From: Spongilla lacustris
Taxonomy: Eukaryota > Porifera > Demospongiae > Spongillida > Spongillidae
Assembly (NCBI GenBank): GCA_949361645.1
Contig: OX442436.1
Location: 4,976,087 to 5,040,086, forward strand
DNA: 64,000 bases
Reading direction: 5' to 3'
A program made the translations under genes and the position numbers. Below, in pieces: positions 61,101 through 64,000 of this stretch. Position 1 is the stretch's first letter. Each line of letters opens with the position of its first letter. The notes beneath the pieces are model-generated. The model searched no databases. It worked only from the letters and a program-made list of their open reading frames with translations, and was not told the origin of the DNA.

Positions 61101-63996
61101 GTTCACACTAATCTAGTTATAGCAATGTAAGTGATCTGGCTGTACATACACAGTGTATGCTGAGGTCCCACAACCTAAAGAAGTTCTGCTTAGTGCCCTC
61201 TCTGCAACGTCTGCCAATCTCTCCTGGAGCTGTCCTCTGGAGAAGAATTATACAATCATTTCCTACTCTGTAAATGTCACTGTTAATAACCCCAGCTCTA
61301 TTGATGCAGACTGTGTAAATGAACAAAACCTAAGTTACTACATTACAGTTCCTGGATATCAGAGATATGTTTTACTCAATGACACGTTGCTTTGTAAGTG
61401 TGATCAAATGTAGCCTAGCTTCTATGCTCATAATTCCACACCAATGTTCCTCACAGTACCCTTCACATCTTACTCCTTTGAAGTGTTGGCAGATACAACT
61501 CAGGGAGAAGGAGAGTTCTCCATACCTCGTTCATTCACCACCCTCCAGGCCCCTCCTACTTCCCCCCTCAATCTAAATGTCAATGTCCTCAGTTACAGCA
61601 GTCTGCTTGTATCATGGAGCCCACCAACATGCAGTAATGGAATAATATCAGGATACATGGTGAGGGGAAGTATGATATTAAAGCTGTTGTACTTATGATA
61701 TGCTACCATAGGTGACATACACTCCATCAATTGGCACTCCACCAAGTCCCTACATTGTGTCAAGTGTTACCACACTCCTACTTCAAAACCTTTTGAATAA
61801 CACACAGTATACAATCTCTTTGTGTGCTTTCACAGTTGGGGGATGTAGTCCTAACATCAGTGCAACTAGTACTATATATCCTGGTAAATTTCACCATTGT
61901 AATGCATTGAAAAGATGCATACAATACATTAACATTTAGGACCAACCACAAATCCTGGCATTTTGTTTTTACGAGTGTCCACACTAACAAATATTGAAAA
62001 CCACCAAAATGATGCAGCTCTTTCCCAGCTTCAGAATCAGGTAAGAAGCACAAAACCATGAAAAACCTGTTAATGTTTTTTTTTTCCTCACTTTCAGTTA
62101 TACACTGTTCTAACTAATTTGATACCTGGAAGCAAGCCATCTGACTTGGGCATATCGTGTGCAGCTGTAAAAATGTAATGAAATACCTAAACTGCAAAAA
62201 GATATAAGGAATGCATAGAATACATAAGGGATATGAGGGATACTAAGAGTACATAAGGGATATGAGGGATACTAGGAGTACATAAGGGATATGAGGGATA
62301 CTAGGAGTACATAAGGGATATGAGGGATACTAGGAGTACATAAGGGATATGAGGGATACTAGGAGTACATAAGGGATATGAGGGATACTAGGAGTACATA
62401 AGGGATATGAGGGATACTAGGAGTACATAAGGGATATGAGGGATACTAGGAGTACATAAGGGATATGAGGGATACTAGGAGTACATAAGGGATATGAGGG
62501 ATACTAGGAGTACATAAGGAATATGAGGGATACTAGGAGTACATAAGGGATATGAGGGATACTAGGAGTACATAACGGATACTTGGTATTCATGTACACA
62601 AATGCCTCCATAGGTGTGAAACTGGACAGTACAGGATTGAATGTAAAATATCAATATTTCTCAATGTGGATGTGAATACGATTATGCAGCCACTTAGTGT
62701 GGCAAACATTAGTGTGGCTTCACTTATTCCTCTAGCAAACATGGAAAGCATATCAGGTTATGTTCACTCAGTAATTAGTAATTAGTAATTAACAAACTGT
62801 TCATGGTAAACTTTCTTTTGCAGCAAATGGATTTTGCAATTGTGAGCGAAATGTGATGAGTGACCGTGGAACATACAACTGGGCTGAAGCAGAGCCCAAT
62901 CACATTGATTCTCAAATGTGTCAGTACGCAGTGATGATTGGTCAAAACATTACAGGATACTGCAATAACAACTTAACATGGACTTATAACTCTTCTAAAT
63001 GTCCTACAGTTGTGACAAATCAGTTTGCTCAACTGACCACAGCTATAAAAAATGTAATATAATGTACATATCTGTGCTCATCATTTCTAACTTGCGTTTA
63101 TAATACCAGCAAACAATCACTACACAGAATGTGGTAAGTATCACAGCACAGCTACAGACTGTGGTGTCCCAAGCTACACAAGTGGTGGACCAGAGCACTT
63201 CTAACCTGGCTGTTGTGACAGCTGTATTCACTCAAATCTCTAACATATCATCTCCAACTTCTCCTGTCCAAAATACTGTAGGCAAATATACATTTGTATG
63301 TGGTATGTATTGCATATGTAAGTTTCATCTCTTCTCAGACCATCATCAATTTTGTTGCAGTACTCAGCAGTATCCAAACATGGCCAACAACAGTGTTAAA
63401 TACAAGTGGCTCAATGTAAATGGAACTCATGATGTCTTGAATTCTAATCTTCATCAATATGGCCTTTTTCCACAGTATTGTTCAAAATTTTGAGAAGATA
63501 GCAACATCATTTGTTCAGCAAATCAATTTTACATCATTAAATGTTACAAATAACCAAACTACATTTGTTGCTCAGAAGGTTGTCCTACGTGCATGCAGTA
63601 TAATTAGTGATATAACTTGTTTATTCTATCTAATAGATTACACTGGAAACCCTTACTACCCAAGGAAAGAGTTTTACAACTGTAAACAATGTCCAAACAT
63701 CAGAAAACAGTTCAACATTGAACATAACTACTCCTCCTAGCAATCCACCCAAGTTCACAGCATCAGTTTTTCTACCACAGACATTATTCAGTCTGCCTAC
63801 AATAGATAACACGACTAACAATACAAATGATGTTGGAATTTTCTTTACTATCTACAAAACTGCATCGTTCTTTCCCTTAGCAAGTACACTAAATTCAACT
63901 ACAGTAGCACCCCTAGTTGTTGGTGTTACAGTCGTGGGCATAAACACAAGTGTTCTCATGGATCCAATTCAGCTAAATTTCAGCCATCCAAACACT
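42586..63996 (+). CDS. Gene C: FN3-repeat adhesion GPCR (3' end beyond window)
   Basis: Paralogue of gene B with 33 visible exons and about 26 FN3 domains. Order: a double-FN3 exon, 11 array FN3 exons with SPSQLSASW and SVGEGSPSVILTVQTGQSG features, four array exons closer to gene B type, four exons of divergent FN3 (one of them double), one more array exon, then the same three divergent FN3s, linker, hormone-receptor-like module and GAIN exons as gene B. The window ends right after the donor of the large GAIN-B exon, so the GPS and 7TM should follow immediately. All phases agree except for one single-base frame break in exon 17, in a run of five G. Several introns are repeated in blocks, and two introns carry transposons. 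Expected role as for gene B: plasma-membrane adhesion receptor. Confidence 0.83.
43718..44044 (+). CDS. Gene C exon 2, FN3
   Basis: SLVAGSPSQLSASW, VPIRRNG, ANQSY loop, NGATLAVTLTG and NPYAQ; ends SDILNMQTSQSG. The 1559-nt intron after it contains a dead exon and a retrotransposon fragment. Confidence 0.87.
44796..44900 (+). pseudogene. Truncated copy of the double-FN3 exon
   Basis: After acceptor cccacag, VPGAPSNFSSTVINSTAIFV matches exon 1 closely up to NGIIIHY, then similarity stops at about 44900 in a CA-rich repeat. A duplicated exon that lost its 3' four-fifths, probably with the neighbouring retrotransposon insertion. Confidence 0.75.
44935..45535 (-). mobile_element. 3' fragment of non-LTR retrotransposon in gene C intron 2
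   Basis: Minus-strand frames give HHATAYKVNGYLTRRHNA, then RPADIYIPNWSKG...AMDITVVSP and FVPLAVESLV: the same C-terminal module as the element at 39368 but clearly diverged, so a second lineage. One frame shift near 45450; flanked by TTA repeats at 45513-45538. Confidence 0.7.
45604..45930 (+). CDS. Gene C exon 3, FN3
   Basis: SARWSVPIPRNG; ASQAY loop; TITSVVNGTILAVTLTG; ends ILTVQTGQSG. The 599-nt intron after it shares its 3' end with the introns before exons 7 and 10. Confidence 0.87.
46530..46856 (+). CDS. Gene C exon 4, FN3
   Basis: VPSPPQNLFLSPTAGSPSQL; ANQSY loop; LAVTLSG. The 447-nt intron after it recurs after exon 10. Confidence 0.87.
47304..47630 (+). CDS. Gene C exon 5, FN3
   Basis: Joins with Asp (DPSSPQNFNL); CNISANQSY; NGATLAVTLSGLNSYTQ. 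The 368-nt intron after it recurs after exons 8 and 11. Confidence 0.87.
47999..48325 (+). CDS. Gene C exon 6, FN3
   Basis: VPPPPQTFTLSAVAG; ASQAY loop; NGATLAVTLTG; ends VQTSQSG. The 974-nt intron after it is nearly identical to the one after exon 9. Confidence 0.87.
48370..49299. repeat. Duplicated intron block, copy 1 (pair at 51965-52914)
   Basis: About 0.9 kb repeated 3.6 kb downstream with few differences. Inside is a short palindrome (taccactaccatg...catggtagtggta near 48818-48850) and a GC-richer stretch that may be a SINE-like element; not identified. Confidence 0.75.
49300..49626 (+). CDS. Gene C exon 7, FN3
   Basis: VPSPPQNPFLSPTAGSPSQL, LYASWSVPIP, ASQAY loop with IGSN; ends IILTVQTGQSG. 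The 1310-nt intron after it contains a large foldback element. Confidence 0.87.
50001..50847. mobile_element. Foldback element with about 280-nt inverted arms
   Basis: The left arm (about 50001-50278: tttcgaacggttaaagct ... gagatacagttgaacaaa) is the imperfect reverse complement of the right arm (about 50567-50847: tttgttcaactgtatctc ... agctttaaccgttcgaaa). A further inverted copy of the inner part lies at about 50373-50445. No coding capacity; a non-autonomous DNA element. Confidence 0.75.
50937..51272 (+). CDS. Gene C exon 8, FN3 with internal codon duplication
   Basis: 112 codons. CNNSAIQSY loop. LAVTLAVTLTG shows a tandem five-codon slip; the end ILTVTGQPG lacks two codons against its relatives. 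The 343-nt intron recurs after exons 5 and 11. Confidence 0.87.
51616..51942 (+). CDS. Gene C exon 9, FN3
   Basis: As exon 6 at the 5' end (VPPPPQTFTLSAVASSPSQL) but CNNSINQSY loop and TIKSVVNGTT. Confidence 0.87.
51965..52914. repeat. Duplicated intron block, copy 2
   Basis: Pair of 48370-49299. Slightly shorter in one place (acatcaatgtctgg against acattgatcaatgtctgg), longer in another. Confidence 0.75.
52915..53241 (+). CDS. Gene C exon 10, FN3 with extra Cys
   Basis: ASQAY loop; VIGSNVPTIISIVNCATLAV has an extra cysteine; ends VQTGQSG. The 430-nt intron matches intron 4. Confidence 0.87.
53672..53998 (+). CDS. Gene C exon 11, FN3
   Basis: CNTFAIPSYPEQAIGSN is a strongly altered loop that loses the NTS sequon; LAVTIMG; ends VQTGQPG. 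The 368-nt intron matches intron 5. Confidence 0.87.
54367..54693 (+). CDS. Gene C exon 12, FN3 (C/B hybrid)
   Basis: 5' half gene C-like (SPSQLSASW), 3' half gene B-like (SAGEGSPSVIITARTVEGG). GIITCYSVYC adds a cysteine; donor gtgtgc. Confidence 0.86.
54840..55169 (+). CDS. Gene C exon 13, FN3 (gene B type)
   Basis: DPSSPINFTLFSVTGTPTSL, NWSVPIPKNG; ASQAY loop; TELNPYTQ; SAREGSPS; ends VVVMARTVEDG. The 517-nt intron after it holds nothing recognised. Confidence 0.87.
55687..56013 (+). CDS. Gene C exon 14, FN3 (gene B type)
   Basis: NWSVPMSKNG; ASQAY loop; TANTAAGEGSPS loses the last sequon; ends AIMTSRTVEGG. Confidence 0.87.
56139..56468 (+). CDS. Gene C exon 15, FN3
   Basis: ALSAYWILPVPKNG; ASQAY loop; ends SSIILIVQTAQSG, a gene C-like tail on a gene B-like body. 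Confidence 0.87.
56608..56934 (+). CDS. Gene C exon 16, FN3
   Basis: SPSQLSASW 5' half; YSMYC; ASQAY loop; SCFVTANTSVGEGSPS; ends IVLTARTVEGG. Confidence 0.87.
56987..57272 (+). CDS. Gene C exon 17, divergent FN3 with a frame break
   Basis: APPAPYNLTAYNTSSSSITL and NGIILSYEVIYYPV are in one frame and NNEATIINTSNTTLTIHG to RTSEDG in another. The change falls at the G run 57109-57113; counting one base fewer gives a normal 95-codon phase 1-1 exon. Either a sequencing error or a real disabling mutation. Confidence 0.75.
57334..57618 (+). CDS. Gene C exon 18, divergent FN3
   Basis: 95 codons: SPPLSVKAYNTSFTSIMVTW, NGIIRGYQVNY, YTIIVKARTVTLGNSS. No array-type cysteines. Confidence 0.88.
57671..58303 (+). 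CDS. Gene C exon 19, two divergent FN3 domains
   Basis: 211 codons. Domain one VPGTPNALVSSVVNSSVLFV; domain two PPTNFTATPLNSTSIRITW. Aligns over its whole length with exon 1, so the double exon is an old duplicated unit. Confidence 0.88.
58356..58673 (+). CDS. Gene C exon 20, FN3 (divergent relative of the array)
   Basis: 106 codons. YTIYCTVSQNQTYPEQV and FYQCYVTANTSAGEGST share the cysteine pair and motifs of the array but at a different codon usage, so it escaped homogenisation and may resemble the ancestor. The 1245-nt intron after it has an AATTAT microsatellite near 59380 and no recognised gene. Confidence 0.88.
59919..60248 (+). CDS. Gene C exon 21, FN3 (gene B type)
   Basis: APSSPTNFLLSPVPGSPSAL; YTVFC; ASQAY loop; IPNIKS; ends VIVTTRTVEGG. 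Homogenised like gene B exons although flanked by divergent ones. The 545-nt intron after it has segments related to gene B intron 41. Confidence 0.87.
60794..61096 (+). CDS. Gene C exon 22, divergent FN3
   Basis: Counterpart of gene B exon 42, with very few changes (NSIIKAYEVAY). Confidence 0.87.
61154..61393 (+). CDS. Gene C exon 23, first part of split FN3
   Basis: Counterpart of gene B exon 43 (VPQPKEVLLSALSATSANLS). Confidence 0.8.
61457..61659 (+). CDS. Gene C exon 24, FN3 end and next FN3 start
   Basis: Counterpart of gene B exon 44. Confidence 0.82.
61712..61883 (+). CDS. Gene C exon 25, end of FN3
   Basis: Counterpart of gene B exon 45 (YTISLCAFTVGGCSPN). Confidence 0.82.
61940..62040 (+). 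CDS. Gene C exon 26, linker
   Basis: Counterpart of gene B exon 46; clear donor gtaaga defines the exon end in both genes. Confidence 0.68.
62098..62174 (+). CDS. Gene C exon 27, linker
   Basis: LYTVLTNLIPGSKPSDLGIS then CAAVK; phase 0 in, 2 out. Confidence 0.66.
62221..62577. repeat. 29-bp minisatellite in gene C intron 27
   Basis: About 12 tandem copies of acataagggatatgaggg plus atactaggagt, nearly identical, with single-base variants in the first and last units. Gene B's equivalent intron has only one or two degenerate units. Confidence 0.92.
62614..62756 (+). CDS. Gene C exon 28
   Basis: Counterpart of gene B exon 48 (CETGQYRIECKI). Confidence 0.68.
62824..63053 (+). CDS. Gene C exon 29, hormone-receptor-like Cys/Trp module
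   Basis: NGFCNCERN, RGTYNWAEAEPN (the Pro after Trp is Ala here), GYCNNNLTW and SSKC. Confidence 0.7.
63110..63277 (+). CDS. Gene C exon 30, GAIN subdomain A
   Basis: Counterpart of gene B exon 50, same unusual donor gtaggc. Confidence 0.72.
63339..63415 (+). CDS. Gene C exon 31, GAIN subdomain A
   Basis: TIINFVAVLSSIQTWPTTVL helix. Confidence 0.75.
63476..63578 (+). CDS. Gene C exon 32, GAIN
   Basis: IVQNFEKIATSFVQQINFTS; donor gttgtc as in gene B. Confidence 0.72.
63637..63996 (+). CDS. Gene C exon 33, GAIN subdomain B
   Basis: 120 codons, three more than in gene B (extra residues in the NPPKFTASVFLP part). Ends LNFSHPNT at a gtaa donor, the last four bases of the window. Confidence 0.83.
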
Positions 63997-64000
63997 GTAA

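Noticed and set aside
1..64000. CRISPR arrays, operons, bacterial promoters or ribosome binding sites
   Set aside because: The window is spliced animal DNA. The regular repeats seen are exons and a minisatellite, not spacer-repeat arrays.
1..64000. tRNA and rRNA genes
   Set aside because: No cloverleaf with conserved T-loop and no rRNA-like segment was noticed by eye; a covariance-model scan was not possible here.

Overview
The window is nuclear DNA of an animal. Genes are split into many short exons with GT-AG introns, intergenic DNA is AT-rich and littered with degenerate transposons, and every confident gene is an adhesion G-protein-coupled receptor (aGPCR) with a GAIN domain and GPS cleavage site. 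Tiny introns (47-142 nt) in the receptor part and huge FN3 ectodomains suggest an early-branching metazoan; a demosponge such as Amphimedon is my best guess (inference; no species marker is visible).

Layout, all genes on the + strand. (A) 1-557: the 3' part of one receptor (GAIN end, GPS, start of TM1), cut by a 200-N assembly gap at 558-757. (B) 1033-34114: a nearly complete giant receptor. It has 41 FN3 exons, nearly all 321-336 nt, phase 1 at both ends and very alike, then three divergent FN3 domains, a hormone-receptor-like Cys/Trp module, a GAIN domain, GPS, seven TM segments and a cytoplasmic tail with three tandem repeats. Roughly 5,700 residues are visible; the signal-peptide exon was not found and may lie in the gap. 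(Intergenic) 34115-42585: a second 200-N gap (35135-35334), two remnants of one non-LTR retrotransposon family, short palindromic elements and poly-C tracts. (C) 42586-63996: a paralogue of B with about 26 FN3 domains, ending inside its GAIN domain at the window edge; its GPS and 7TM should lie just beyond.

The standout is the FN3 array. The exon core is nearly invariant even at synonymous positions, while many flanking introns are unrelated, so exons appear to be homogenised by conversion or unequal crossing-over. Several duplications can be read directly: a 6.14-kb tandem duplication whose breakpoints fall inside exons, a 1.9-kb tandem duplication, and a three-exon unit repeated in gene C. 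One loop after the first conserved Cys alternates mainly between two forms (INQSF-type and ASQAY-type). Because each exon is phase-symmetric, exons can be lost, gained or skipped without breaking the frame. I infer a rapidly remodelled cell-surface receptor family, possibly for self/non-self or cell-cell recognition; that role is a hypothesis only.
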